Positions 16,368-27,100 are shown, numbered from the stretch's first letter. The stretch is DNA of 64,000 nt from UBA685 sp049890115 (GCA_049890115.1 JBMHCC010000009.1:26683-90682); one strand, 5' to 3'. Notes: a model not told the origin generated them from the sequence alone. Numbers and translations are program-made.

Positions 16368-18134
16368 TTAGGCTTGCAGCATATCAACAGATAAGGCTTC
16401 TATCGCATCACCTGCTTTTTGGGCTGTCATGGCAAATGCCTCAGCTTGCGGTAAGCTTAGTGCCCCAAATACAGACAGGCTGGCAATTTTCTGATCTAAA
16501 AAGGCAAGATGCGCGCCCTCTTCTGATTTTTGCGCCTCAGCATAAAGTGCCTGTTTCATCAATAACCAGCCACCAGATAAAACGCCAAGCATCATCAGAT
16601 AAGGCACACCGCCGCCTGCCACAATGCGTGGCTGATTGCTTCGTGCACATAAATCATCAATCACAGCTCTTGCCTTATTTGCTGCATTGCGCAAATCTGC
16701 CGCAAATGACGCAATCGCAGCATTAGAGCTTCTATCGGCATGGCCACAACTTGCGCTAATATCATCTAGCAATTGATAGGCCTCTGCCCCCTCATCACGC
16801 ACTGTTTTACGGAATAACAGATCATTTGACTGAATCGCTGTTGTGCCTTCATAAATTGGCAGAATACGCGCATCACGATAATGCTGAGCAGCACCTGTCT
16901 CTTCAATAAAGCCCATACCGCCATGAATTTGAACATTATGAGAAGTCATGATTAAAGACTGCTCTGTTAACCAGCCTTTGATGATAGGGATCATGAAATC
17001 AGCTCTGCTACGTGCTGTCTCATCTCCTGCTTCACTCGCATCTAGCAAGCTGGCACCATAAATCATCATAGCGCGCATAGCTTCGCTTTCTGCTTTCATC
17101 TGGCCTATCAGACGCAACACATCAGGATGTTCTATAATAGGGGTTTTGCCATCACGTTCTAAAGGCGTGCCTTGAATTCTGGTTGCTGCATATGAAATGG
17201 CTTGCTGCAATGCTCTATCACTCAAGGCTAGCCCCTGAAGACCGACATTAAATCTGGCATGATTCATCATCCCAAACATAATGGCCAGCCCTTGGTTTTC
17301 TTCACCAACCAAATAACCGATTGTACCGCCATTATCGCCATATTGCAAAACAGCTGTTGGCGAGCCTTTTATGCCAAGCTTCTTTTCAATCGAAACACAA
17401 TGAACGTCATTTTGCGCCCCTAGGCTGCCATCATCATTAACAAGATATTTTGGCACCAAAAAGACTGAGATACCTTTATGACCTGCTGGCGCATCTGGGG
17501 TTCTGGCAAGCACCAAATGAATGATGTTCTCTGCCATATCATGTTCGCCATAGGTAATGTAGATTTTCTGGCCACTAATCAGATAATGATCACCTTGTTT
17601 GACAGCTTTTGTTTTAATCGCTGCCAGATCAGTCCCTGCTTGCGGTTCTGTAAGGTTCATTGTGCCAGTCCAACGCCCTTCGATCATCGGCGGCAGGAAA
17701 AGCTGTTTTTGGGCATCAGAGGCTGAATGCTGCAGTGCTGAAATCAGGCCTTGCGTCAATAGATGACATAGCGAAAAGGCCATGTTCGAAGCTTGCCACA
17801 TTTCATTAACACAAGATGCTAGTGCCAGATTAATTGCCTGCCCACCATAGGTTTCACTAGCCTCAATAGATGTCCAACCACCCTCACCAAGCTGCCGATA
17901 CGCATCAGCAAAGCCTGTTGGGGTTGTAACGGAGCCATCTTCATGATGGCGTGCACCACCAGCTTTATCAGCTGTATGATTTAATGGCGCAATCACATCA
18001 GATGCTAACTTGCCTGCTTCTGTTAAAATCACATCTATCATTTCGTGATCTGGCAGTGCTTCAGCTAGCGAAGGCATATCAGATGCAAGTGCTGATAGCG
18101 CAAATTTCATGTCATCAATCGGTGCTTTATACAT
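16368..18134 (-). CDS. dmdC: Acyl-CoA dehydrogenase, probable methylmercaptopropionyl-CoA dehydrogenase (DmdC-like)
   Basis: FAD acyl-CoA dehydrogenase of the large (588-residue) subfamily, which includes DmdC and carries an extra C-terminal domain. It begins MYKAPIDDMKFAL, contains MNLTEPQAGTDL (FAD/substrate loop, 159-170), GQKIYITYGEHD, KKLGIKGSPT, QIHGGMGF, and the catalytic base in PIYEGTTAIQSND (Glu about 429). The ATG at 18134 is chosen over a GTG at 18146. DmdC converts MMPA-CoA to methylthioacryloyl-CoA; the neighbouring dmdA and ligase make that the likely role. Other members of the subfamily oxidise ordinary acyl-CoAs, so this is not certain. It is transcribed towards dmdB. Confidence 0.68.
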   Translation of the reverse strand: MYKAPIDDMKFALSALASDMPSLAEALPDHEMIDVILTEAGKLASDVIAPLNHTADKAGGARHHEDGSVTTPTGFADAYRQLGEGGWTSIEASETYGGQAINLALASCVNEMWQASNMAFSLCHLLTQGLISALQHSASDAQKQLFLPPMIEGRWTGTMNLTEPQAGTDLAAIKTKAVKQGDHYLISGQKIYITYGEHDMAENIIHLVLARTPDAPAGHKGISVFLVPKYLVNDDGSLGAQNDVHCVSIEKKLGIKGSPTAVLQYGDNGGTIGYLVGEENQGLAIMFGMMNHARFNVGLQGLALSDRALQQAISYAATRIQGTPLERDGKTPIIEHPDVLRLIGQMKAESEAMRAMMIYGASLLDASEAGDETARSRADFMIPIIKGWLTEQSLIMTSHNVQIHGGMGFIEETGAAQHYRDARILPIYEGTTAIQSNDLLFRKTVRDEGAEAYQLLDDISASCGHADRSSNAAIASFAADLRNAANKARAVIDDLCARSNQPRIVAGGGVPYLMMLGVLSGGWLLMKQALYAEAQKSEEGAHLAFLDQKIASLSVFGALSLPQAEAFAMTAQKAGDAIEALSVDMLQA

Positions 18135-18346
18135 AATCCAAATCACTCATAGCGCTGTATAATAAAGGGTAAATTTTACGGTGCCTCGCACCATAATTGC
18201 AACCTAATTACGGGATAACCTCAAATCCAGTGTCTCGCCAGTAAAAACTGCTATTTCGCAACTGAAAGAGCCTTGGTTTTTCATTAGCTGGCACAGAATT
18301 ATCTTGCGGTACATCCTCTGATCTAGGGCAAAAAAGGGTTATAAGA

Positions 18347-19765
18347 ATGACACAAATCACAATTTGCTGGTTCAGACAAGATTTACGTTGTGATGATAAT
18401 CCTGCTTTGGTTGCAGCTGTAAAAGATGGTGCGGTTCTGCCCATTTATATCTTAGAAGATGAGGATGCTGGCACTGAGGCCATTGGTGCTGCCAGTCGCC
18501 TATGGCTGCATCATTCACTAGCTAGTCTTAATGCATCGCTAGATGGTCATTTACAGTTTTTTGCCGGCAAAGCTGAAGATATCTTGCATCAGCTTGCATC
18601 TGAATATGATGTCACAGCCATTCATTGGAATAGATGTTATGAGCCATGGCGCATCGCAAGAGATAAAAGAATTAAAGAGCATTTTGGCCAGCTTGCCCAT
18701 AGCCATAAAGCAAGCCTGTTATGGGAGCCTTGGGAGCCGCTAAAGGCTGATGGAACGCCTTATAAAGTCTTCACCCCTTTCTATCGTCGAGGCTGCCTTG
18801 GCAGCCCCGCACCTGCTCGCCCACAAGCTGCGCCAACACAAGTGAGCTATGCACCGCCATCGAAGAGCAGCCTGTCATTAGATGATTTAAAGCTGCTGCC
18901 AAAAATTGGTTGGGATAAGGATGTAATAGCTGGCTGGCAAGCTGGTGAGGCAGGCGCACAAAACAGGCTTGATGATTTTCTGGATGGGGCAATTACCCAT
19001 TATCGTGATGGGCGTAATCTGCCAGCACGAACTTATGTTTCTCGTTTGTCACCTCATTTACATTTCGGTGAAATCTCGCCAGCACGATGTTGGTATCAGG
19101 CCCTAGATAGATATGGATTTGAAAATGATGGCTGTGATGTGTTTTTATCAGAGCTGGGATGGCGTGAATTTTCCTATGCATTACTCTATTTCAATGGTGA
19201 TTTAAAAACCCGGCCTCTTAATCAGAAATTTGAGCAATTTCCCTGGCGGCAATCTGATGAAGATTTGGCGAAATGGCAGCAAGGGCAGACAGGCTATCCA
19301 ATCGTTGATGCTGGTATGAGAGAATTATATCAGACAGGCTACATGCATAACCGCGTGCGGATGATTGTTGGCTCTTTCCTTGTCAAGAATTTGCGACTTC
19401 ACTGGCAGCATGGTGAGGCATGGTTCTGGGATTGCTTATTTGATGCTGATCATGCCAGTAATGCCGCTAGTTGGCAGTGGATTGCTGGATGTGGTGCTGA
19501 TGCAGCGCCTTATTTCCGTGTCTTTAACCCGATAACACAAGCTGAAAAATTTGATCCTGATGGTGCTTATATCAAACGCTATGTACCAGAGCTAAAAGAC
19601 TTGCCTGCCAAATATATTGGCGCCCCCTTTATGGCCCCAAGAGAGGTTTTGATGGCGGCTAATATTCGACTTGGCACAGATTATCCACATCCGATTGTTG
19701 ATGCCAGACAATCACGCCTTGATGCGCTTGCAGCTTTTGCCACTTTGAAACAGATTGCATCATGA
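18347..19765 (+). CDS. phrB: Deoxyribodipyrimidine photolyase (class I CPD)
   Basis: Light-driven repair enzyme that reverses cyclobutane pyrimidine dimers using FADH- and an antenna chromophore. The 472-residue protein has the Rossmann antenna domain from ICWFRQDLRCDDNPAL onward, then the helical FAD domain with LSPHLHFGEISPA, ELGWREFSY, GMRELYQTGYMHNRVRM, WQHGEAWFWD, LFDADHASNAASWQW and YFRVFNP. AAAAGGG lies about 9 bases before the start. Its stop overlaps the start of the second photolyase gene (ATGA), showing a two-gene photorepair operon. Divergent from the dmdC candidate. Confidence 0.95.
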   Translation: MTQITICWFRQDLRCDDNPALVAAVKDGAVLPIYILEDEDAGTEAIGAASRLWLHHSLASLNASLDGHLQFFAGKAEDILHQLASEYDVTAIHWNRCYEPWRIARDKRIKEHFGQLAHSHKASLLWEPWEPLKADGTPYKVFTPFYRRGCLGSPAPARPQAAPTQVSYAPPSKSSLSLDDLKLLPKIGWDKDVIAGWQAGEAGAQNRLDDFLDGAITHYRDGRNLPARTYVSRLSPHLHFGEISPARCWYQALDRYGFENDGCDVFLSELGWREFSYALLYFNGDLKTRPLNQKFEQFPWRQSDEDLAKWQQGQTGYPIVDAGMRELYQTGYMHNRVRMIVGSFLVKNLRLHWQHGEAWFWDCLFDADHASNAASWQWIAGCGADAAPYFRVFNPITQAEKFDPDGAYIKRYVPELKDLPAKYIGAPFMAPREVLMAANIRLGTDYPHPIVDARQSRLDALAAFATLKQIAS

Positions 19766-21288
19766 AAACCGCACGTTTAATCATGGGTGACCAGCTCTCG
19801 CATCACCTGCCAAGCCTGATAGATGCCAATCCAGAAAATGATATTATCATTATGGGTGAGCTGGCTGGTGAAGCATCTATGCCAAAACATCATAAACGCA
19901 AAATTGCACTGATTTTCTCAGCGATGCGCCATTTCGCCGATGAATTAGCTGAAAAAGGCTTTACCATTTTTTATCATCATTATGATGCTGCCTCAGCACT
20001 AACTAGCTTTGACAGCCTTGTAAAACAAGCAGCATCACATCATGATTGTGAAACCATCATCATGACGGAGGCCTCAGAATATCGTGTTCTGCAATGGCAA
20101 AAGGATTTTGCTGAAGGCTGGGATGGCAGTGTTGAAATCAGAAATGATACGCGCTTTATGGCAAGTCATGATGATTTTGCGTTATGGGCAAAGGGTAAAA
20201 AACAGCTTCGCATGGAATTTTTCTATCGTGAAATGCGGCGGCGTTATCAGATTTTAATGGCAGGTGATGAGCCTGTTGGCGGCAAATGGAATTATGATGC
20301 TGATAATCGCAAACCACCAAAAGACGGCCTTGTGATACCTGCAAAGACAGCTTTTGCGCCAGATAATATCACAAATGATGTACTAGCATTGATAGAGGCT
20401 GAATTTGCTGATCATGTTGGTGAATTGGCAGGGTTTGATTTTGCCGTAACAGCCAGTCAGGCAGAGCAGGTATTAGATGCCTTTATCGCAGAACGCCTTG
20501 CTGATTTTGGTCATTATCAAGATGCGATGATAACAGATGAGCCGTTTATGTATCATGCCCATATCGGCTTTTATTTAAATATCGGGTTGCTTGACCCACG
20601 CCATGTTATCCAAAAAGCAGAAGAAGCCTATCATGCTGGCAAAGCACCTTTGAACGCTGTTGAGGGCTTTATTAGGCAAATTCTGGGGTGGCGTGAATAT
20701 ATTAGAGGCATTTATTGGCTTGAGATGCCTGATTATGCCAACCGCAATCATCTGCAGGCCACTCGCCCTCTTCCTTCATTTTTCTGGAATGGCAAAACCA
20801 ATATGCGCTGTTTATCGCAAACCATTGGCCAGACGATAGATACCGCCTATGCCCACCATATTCAGCGCCTGATGGTGATTGGCAATTTCGCATTATTAGC
20901 AGGATTATCAGTAAAACAGGTCAATGAATGGTATCTGATTGTCTATGCTGATGCATTTGAATGGGTAGAAATGCCAAATGTGTCAGGTATGGTGCTTTAT
21001 GCTGATGGCGGTATTGTGGCATCAAAACCTTATGCAGCAGGCGGGGCTTATATTGACCGCATGTCTGATTATTGCAAAAGCTGCCATTATAAGGTGAAAG
21101 TCAAAAATGGCCCTGATGCCTGCCCGTTTAATTATCTTTATTGGGATTTTCTATTACGTCATGAGACAGCGTTACGTGGCAATCCGCGGCTTGGTATGAT
21201 TTATCGCAGTGCAGATAAAATGACAGATGATAAAAAAGCAGCTATTAAAGATGACGCACGGCGTTTTTTGGACAATCTAGAGACCTGA
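19762..21288 (+). CDS. Iron-sulfur bacterial cryptochrome/photolyase (FeS-BCP, (6-4) photolyase type)
   Basis: Member of the FeS-BCP/CryPro class, whose Agrobacterium member PhrB repairs (6-4) photoproducts and binds a 4Fe-4S cluster and a lumazine antenna. It begins with ARLIMGDQLSHHLPSL, typical for the class, and is 508 residues long. The four cluster cysteines fall at residues 350 (NMRCLSQ), 438 and 441 (YCKSCHYK) and 454 (DACPFNYLYW), matching the positions I recall for Agrobacterium PhrB. The conserved MPNVSGMVLYADGG is also seen. It overlaps the class I photolyase by 4 bases. Function as (6-4) photolyase versus light sensor cannot be settled from sequence. Confidence 0.93.
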   Translation: MKTARLIMGDQLSHHLPSLIDANPENDIIIMGELAGEASMPKHHKRKIALIFSAMRHFADELAEKGFTIFYHHYDAASALTSFDSLVKQAASHHDCETIIMTEASEYRVLQWQKDFAEGWDGSVEIRNDTRFMASHDDFALWAKGKKQLRMEFFYREMRRRYQILMAGDEPVGGKWNYDADNRKPPKDGLVIPAKTAFAPDNITNDVLALIEAEFADHVGELAGFDFAVTASQAEQVLDAFIAERLADFGHYQDAMITDEPFMYHAHIGFYLNIGLLDPRHVIQKAEEAYHAGKAPLNAVEGFIRQILGWREYIRGIYWLEMPDYANRNHLQATRPLPSFFWNGKTNMRCLSQTIGQTIDTAYAHHIQRLMVIGNFALLAGLSVKQVNEWYLIVYADAFEWVEMPNVSGMVLYADGGIVASKPYAAGGAYIDRMSDYCKSCHYKVKVKNGPDACPFNYLYWDFLLRHETALRGNPRLGMIYRSADKMTDDKKAAIKDDARRFLDNLET

Positions 21289-21335
21289 AATCGCTAACTA
21301 TCATCCCAATAGACATCTCGATTTTCAGATAATAA

Positions 21336-22235
21336 ATGACACCCACTTTGAAATCACATCCGCTTTATGGTTTATCATTGGCAGGTTTTGGCGCATTGGT
21401 ACTAACGCCAGATGCGCTTTTCATCCGCTTATCTGAGATGGGCGCATGGGAAATGCTATTTTGGCGCGGTATTTTAATGGGCAGCGTGATGTATTGCGTG
21501 ATGCTACTAACCAATCCTGAACCAAAAAAACAGGTTATTAGAAAAGCATTTTCTAAAAATGGGCTTGCTGTTTCAACATGTCAATTTGTGAGCACTTTTA
21601 CCTTTATCTTAGGCATTTCACAGACCTCTGTTTCTGTTATTTTATTCGCACTTGCCACATCCCCTATTTTTGGTGCGTTTTTCTCATCTCTTTTGCTTGG
21701 TGAGCGCACTCATATATCAACTTGGGCAGCCACAATCGCGACCTTAGGCGGTATTTTAATCACAGTAAGTGACGCCAGCCATGCGATTGCAGCACCTGAT
21801 GGCTCTGTTATTTTTGGTGCGATTTGCGGCCTGACAGCTGCAGCTGCTTTGGGTTTGAATTTTGTGATATTGCGCAAAGATGACAGCTTGCCTGTTGATG
21901 CGATTATGGGCAATGGTGCCTATATGGCATGCATTGCAGCACTTCTTATTAATGGCACAAATGGCCTGTTGGAAGGCAAGATTTACTTTATTGCCATTAC
22001 CGCGATGATTGTCTTGCCACTATCCTTTTACTGCTTAACCTCTGCCTCACGCTATATCATTGCTGCCAATATTGGCTTGCTGATGTTGCTTGAGACGATT
22101 TTGGGGCCTATTTGGGTGTGGCTTGGCGTTGGCGAGCAACCAACCATGCAGATGATCGCTGGTGGTGTTATTGTGATTGTCACGCTTGCCATCTATGTCA
22201 GCTATAGCGCAAGACGTCTTCAACAACAGGCCTAA
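21336..22235 (+). CDS. EamA/DMT-family membrane transporter
   Basis: Integral inner-membrane protein of 299 residues with about ten hydrophobic segments and internal duplication, as in drug/metabolite exporters. Seen: GLSLAGFGALVLTPDALFIR in the first helix, PIFGAFFSSLLLGERTHI at the end of the first EamA half, and LLETILGPIWVWLGVGEQPT at the end of the second, each with the acidic residue usual there. Substrate unknown. It ends 5 bases before the convergent GST gene. It may follow the photolyases in one transcript (47-base gap). Confidence 0.85.
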   Translation: MTPTLKSHPLYGLSLAGFGALVLTPDALFIRLSEMGAWEMLFWRGILMGSVMYCVMLLTNPEPKKQVIRKAFSKNGLAVSTCQFVSTFTFILGISQTSVSVILFALATSPIFGAFFSSLLLGERTHISTWAATIATLGGILITVSDASHAIAAPDGSVIFGAICGLTAAAALGLNFVILRKDDSLPVDAIMGNGAYMACIAALLINGTNGLLEGKIYFIAITAMIVLPLSFYCLTSASRYIIAANIGLLMLLETILGPIWVWLGVGEQPTMQMIAGGVIVIVTLAIYVSYSARRLQQQA

Positions 22236-22240
22236 CCTAC

Positions 22241-22885
22241 TTAAAAAGCGATATCAGCCTTAGTTTGTTTCCACGGTTCATATTTTTCCATAATGGCAGC
22301 AAATCTGTCACTATCCAGAAAATCGTTAAGCCAGCGATGCAAATAAGGCCAGTCTTGTGCATCAAACCATTTCGGGTCTGCAATGCGGAATTGGCGTATG
22401 AAAGGCAATGTGCCAAAATCAACTATGCCTTGATTATCGCCTGATAATGCTGGTTGTTCTGCTAGTTTGGCGTCCCAGCCTGAAAGCCATTCAGCCCCTT
22501 TCATGCGATGCAACTCAGCATCTGCCCCTTGATAGCGCGTGGCATATTTATAGCGATCTAGATGATGTTTAAAGTCATTATCAAGGCTATCAAAATGAGC
22601 CTGAACAGCATCTCTATCATCATGCCAGATATGGAGCCAGCCTTGCGGATCTGACTGCTTTAATGCCCAGAACATAATATCAAGAGACTGATCAATGACG
22701 CTCCCATCAGCTAGCACAAGCACAGGCACCGTTGCCTTAGCAGATGCCTTGATAAAAGGCTCTGGCTTATCACGCAGTAAGATTTCGCGTAAATGCACAT
22801 CAATAGCAGCAGCTTTAATGGCTAAACGTGCACGCATAGCATAAGGACAGCGGCGAAAGCTCCATAGAACAGGCTTAGTGGTCAT
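22241..22885 (-). CDS. Glutathione S-transferase-like protein
   Basis: Thioredoxin-fold GST-type protein of 214 residues. The N-terminal domain has FRRCPYAMRARLAI (CPYAM redox/GSH site, residue about 13), the cis-proline in ATVPVLVLADG and DQSLDIMFW. The C-terminal helical domain follows. Substrate is unknown; a redox (glutaredoxin-like) activity is possible because of the CPYA motif. It overlaps the upstream HugZ-like gene by 4 bases. Confidence 0.85.
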   Translation of the reverse strand: MTTKPVLWSFRRCPYAMRARLAIKAAAIDVHLREILLRDKPEPFIKASAKATVPVLVLADGSVIDQSLDIMFWALKQSDPQGWLHIWHDDRDAVQAHFDSLDNDFKHHLDRYKYATRYQGADAELHRMKGAEWLSGWDAKLAEQPALSGDNQGIVDFGTLPFIRQFRIADPKWFDAQDWPYLHRWLNDFLDSDRFAAIMEKYEPWKQTKADIAF

Positions 22886-23382
22886 GATTGTGATAAATGC
22901 TCTGTGATTGTAAATTCTGGTCCTGTCACAGCATAAGCAGCTGCAAAACCAGTGACAAGAATTCCGGTTGTTGGTGTTATTTTGAAAAGATGAAAATCGC
23001 TAAAATTGCGGATAAGCCCCATTGTGGGCCCTAAGGCATCCTGCATCCAATCCATCTTTGTCGCAAAATCGCTATCATCGCGTGCAATAGCTATAATATC
23101 TGCCTCAAATTTTAGCCGCACTCTTGCCCAGATATTTTGTGAGGCACTCTCATCTGCTGCCAACATAAAACGTGCTGCATTGCCTTGTAATAACGCTCTG
23201 ACATGTGCTGAAAGCTGGCTTGTATAAATGTAAAAACAGCCCTCATCATCACGGATAAAAGGTGAAAACCCTAAATCAGGGCCGCCACCTTCTCCATCAG
23301 CTAATTGCGCTACAACAATAAGCGTTTTGGCAGTTTCTATCAGCTTATCACGCGCAACAATCACTTTTTCAAGGTCTGACAT
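22882..23382 (-). CDS. Pyridoxamine 5'-phosphate oxidase-fold protein (HugZ-like)
   Basis: Small split-barrel flavin/haem-binding-fold protein of 166 residues. It matches the HugZ-like group: a strand with SPFIRDDEGCFYIYTSQLSAHVRAL, then RFMLAADESA, RVRLKFEAD and a C-terminal stretch ITGILVTGFAAAY-like, where HugZ proteins bind haem or flavin. I see TPTTGILVTGFAAAYAVTG. Function in haem use is possible but not shown. Translationally coupled to the GST gene (4-base overlap), suggesting a shared redox role. Confidence 0.75.
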   Translation of the reverse strand: MSDLEKVIVARDKLIETAKTLIVVAQLADGEGGGPDLGFSPFIRDDEGCFYIYTSQLSAHVRALLQGNAARFMLAADESASQNIWARVRLKFEADIIAIARDDSDFATKMDWMQDALGPTMGLIRNFSDFHLFKITPTTGILVTGFAAAYAVTGPEFTITEHLSQS

Positions 23383-23451
23383 TAGCTTGTCTTTTCATCT
23401 ATGATAATACAGTCTATTCTAGCGTACTATGTGATGAAAAGGAATGGTGAG

Positions 23452-24072
23452 ATGGCAAAGCTGATAATTGATATTTATTCAGATATTGTCTGCCCTTGGT
23501 GTTATATCGGGAAAAAAAGGCTTGAAGAAGCCTTGGCACAACGCCCTGAGATAGAGACTGAGATTAATTGGCGTGCTTTTTTGCTAAATCCCACAATGCC
23601 GCGTTCGGGAATGGATAGGCAAATCTATCTAAAGCAGAAATTCGGTGAAGCAGCTAATGCCGTTTATGATAGAATTGCCGTTGCTGGCCGTGATGCCAAT
23701 ATTGACTTTAAATTTCAGGATATTGGCTTAACGCCTGAAACATCAGCCATCCATACCTTGCTAATCGCATCTGGTCAGCATGGTTTTTCCCTAGCAGAGC
23801 GGTTCTTTCAGGCCTATTTTTTGGACGGGCGCGATATCAGTGATGCTGACGTTCAGACAGATCTGATTAAGCAAGAAGGGTGCCATAATCTTTATACCAA
23901 GGAAAGCCTGCAAAATGCGGCTAATCAGATCAATGATGATTTACAATTTGGCCGCGAATTAGGCATTGATGGCGTACCCTTTTTTGTCTTTAACAAACAA
24001 TTTTCACTTGCCGGAGCGCATCCAGCGCCTGTGTTATTAAATGCGATGGATGCTGCTATTGCTGGAGAATGA
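23452..24072 (+). CDS. DsbA-family (FrnE-like) thiol-disulfide oxidoreductase
   Basis: Cytosolic DsbA-fold protein of 206 residues of the FrnE/2-hydroxychromene isomerase-like group. The active site SDIVCPWCYIGKKRLEEA (CPWC) is at about residue 13; the cis-proline loop appears as IDGVPFFVFN. There is no signal peptide, so it acts in the cytoplasm. The frame is open from 23401, but the ATG at 23452 gives the usual MAKLIIDIYSD start and has AAGGA upstream. Convergent with mfd. Confidence 0.88.
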   Translation: MAKLIIDIYSDIVCPWCYIGKKRLEEALAQRPEIETEINWRAFLLNPTMPRSGMDRQIYLKQKFGEAANAVYDRIAVAGRDANIDFKFQDIGLTPETSAIHTLLIASGQHGFSLAERFFQAYFLDGRDISDADVQTDLIKQEGCHNLYTKESLQNAANQINDDLQFGRELGIDGVPFFVFNKQFSLAGAHPAPVLLNAMDAAIAGE

Positions 24073-24105
24073 TGAAAGCGCAGTCAAGCCCAAGCTGACC
24101 ATTCA

Positions 24106-27100
24106 TTAAGCAGCAGCTTCTGTTTCTGCCAGCTGAACTAACTCTTCTAATAGCATTTTGACCGCACTAGCGCGCCCATCTAGCTTTTGCAGATCACGCA
24201 TAACAACCAGCTTATGATCCCCTTTCAGCTGAACCTTGCCTTTTTGTTGTGATATCCAAAAGACAAGCTGTTCTGGGTTGGCAAAATAATTATCTTTGAA
24301 AATGACCGAAAAGCCTTTATCGCCAGCGTCAATTTTCAGCACATTTGCGCGCCTACATAATTGTTTTAAATCAACAATTTGCAGCAAGTTGTTAACTGAT
24401 TCTGGAATAGCGCCAAAACGGTCAACAAGCTCTGCCATCATCTGGTTCATCTCATCCTGATTAGCCAGTGAGGCAATGCGTCGATAGATAGATAATCTGC
24501 TTGTTAAATCAGGGATATAGTCCTCTGGGATCAGAACTTGTGTGCCGATATTAATTTGCGGCGAATAGGCTGATTTATCCTCTTCAATTTGTTTTTGTTT
24601 CTTGGCCTTTGCCAGCTCAACAGCTTGGCGCAGCATATCCTGATAAAGCTCAACACCAACTTCTTTCACATGGCCAGATTGCTCATCACCTAACAGGTTC
24701 CCTGCCCCTCTGATGTCAAGATCATGAGATGCCAATGTAAAACCAGCACCAAGCTTATCCAATGTCTGCATGACCTCAAGGCGTCTTTTGGCTTGCGGCG
24801 TTACCAGCCTATTTGGGTCTGTTGTCAGATAGGCATAAGCGCGCTGTTTACTTCGTCCCACGCGGCCACGCAGCTGGTAAAGCTGGGCGAGCCCAAACAT
24901 ATTAGCACGATGGATAATCATGGTATTAGCAGAAGGAATATCAATGCCAGATTCCACAATATTTGTGGAAACCAAGATATCAGCTTGCCCCTCTCCAAAT
25001 TGGGTCATGGCTTTATCAAGCTCTGTAGGCGACATACGGCCATGTGCTGAAATGATTTTTGCATCAGGCACTAATTTCAGCACTCTTTCATAGAGCCGTG
25101 CCATATCATCAATACGTGGGCATACGATAAAGACTTGGCCGCCACGAAACCGTTCTCGTAAAATCGCTTCTTTTAACACCACATTATCCCAAGCACCAAT
25201 AAAGGTACGCACAGCCAGACGATCTATGGGAGGGGTGGCAATGATTGACATCTGACGCACCCCTGTTAGCGCCATTTGCAATGTGCGAGGGATTGGTGTC
25301 GCTGTTAGCGTTAATACATGAATATCACCTTTCAGCTCTTTCAAGCGTTCTTTTTGCGCAACACCAAAGCTTTGTTCCTCATCAACAATCAACATACCCA
25401 AATTATTAAATTGCAGAGATTTCGCCAGCAAAGCATGGGTGCCAATAATGATTTGCGCTGTGCCATCTTCGATACGCTCTTTAATCGCTTTGGCATCAGC
25501 TGTGCTTGTCATGCGTGATAAGATACTGACATCTATCGGAAAGCCTTTGAAACGCTCTTTAAAGACCTGACCATGCTGGCGTGCCAATAAGGTTGTCGGC
25601 GTGACAAGGGCGACCTGATAACCTGCCATTGCCACCACAAAAGCAGCACGCAAAGCGACCTCTGTTTTACCAAAACCAACATCACCACAAATCAGCCTGT
25701 CAGTTGCTTTGCCAGATGCTAAATCATCCATCACATCAGCAATGGCATCAAGCTGATCATCTGTTTCTGAAAACCCAAATCTGGCACAGAATTCCGCAAA
25801 TCCACCTTCTGGTGCAGTTAGCGGTTCTGTTGTTGCGACAGCTCTTGTGGCAGCGATGCGAATAAGCTGATCTGCCATTTCCTTGATACGCTGTTTGATT
25901 TTGGCTTTGCGTGCCTGCCATGCAACGCCGCCTAATTTATCAAGCACAGCATCGCTTGAATCCTTACCATAGCGCGATAGCATATCAATATTTTCAACAG
26001 GCAGATAAAGCTTATCGCCGCCAGCATAAACCAGCATCAAGCAATCATGATCGCTGCCAGATGAACGAATAGTCTCTAAGGCTTCATAGCGACCAATACC
26101 ATGTTCGACATGGACCACCAGATCACCTTGCTCCAAAGCAGAGACCTCTGTCAGGAAATTATCAGCCCGGCGTCTACCAGCAGGACGTGCCAGCCTTGTG
26201 CCAAAAATATCCTGTTCTGTCACAATCGTTAAATTGCCAATTGTGAAGCCTTTTTCCAAAGGCCAACAGGCAGAGGCACATTGCATAGCAATCGCCTCAG
26301 ACAGACTAGCCGCATAAGGAATATCCCTATTAAGCATCTCAGCCAAAAGCTGCGAGGTACGACGTGCTGCCCCCTCGCTTGTAGCTGCGATAATCACAGG
26401 GCCTTTTTCAGCCGATTTTGCAATATAGGATGTTGCTATCCGGAGCTGTGTTTCATCTTTGGTCGCAACAAAGCTCTCACCAATACGCCCACCAGCATGA
26501 TAGACTAATGAGGCTGCTCTATCTTGCACAAAGCTAGAGATATGATGTGTTGATGGTTGCTTAAGGGCGCTATCTACCTCATTTTGCGTACGATAGCTCC
26601 AATGAGGTGGCACGGGATAATAAGGCACATCATCATCTAAATCAGGCTGCTGGCGTGCTTCATAAAATTCATTTATCTGTTCAATTCTAGCTGATAATGC
26701 CGCTTCTGCGTCTTCATCAAACAGAATCTCAGCATTTGGGCAGTAATCTTCAATAAAGGCCATATCCTGATGCAATAAGGCTGACCAATGTTCCAAACCA
26801 GGCATCATCCGGCCAGCGGAAACAGATTCATATAAGGGTGATTTTGCAGCACGCCCCCCAAATAATTCCAAGAAACGGCCACGAAATAGCGCAATCGCCG
26901 CCTCATCCAATAAAAATTCAGCAGCTGGCTGAATGACAATCTCATCAATGCTGCCTTGTGAACGCTGGGACAGCGCATCAAATAATTTTATGGTTTCAAT
27001 CTCATCACCAAAGAAATCAATCCGATAAGGCATGGCAGAGGCATCAGCAAAAATATCCAGAATGCCGCCTCTTATCGCAAATTCCCCATATTCACGAACC

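Noticed and set aside
18180..18192. GGTGC-CTC-GCACC hairpin upstream of the dmdC candidate
   Set aside because: Only 5 base pairs with no T tract or obvious promoter relation; could be chance.
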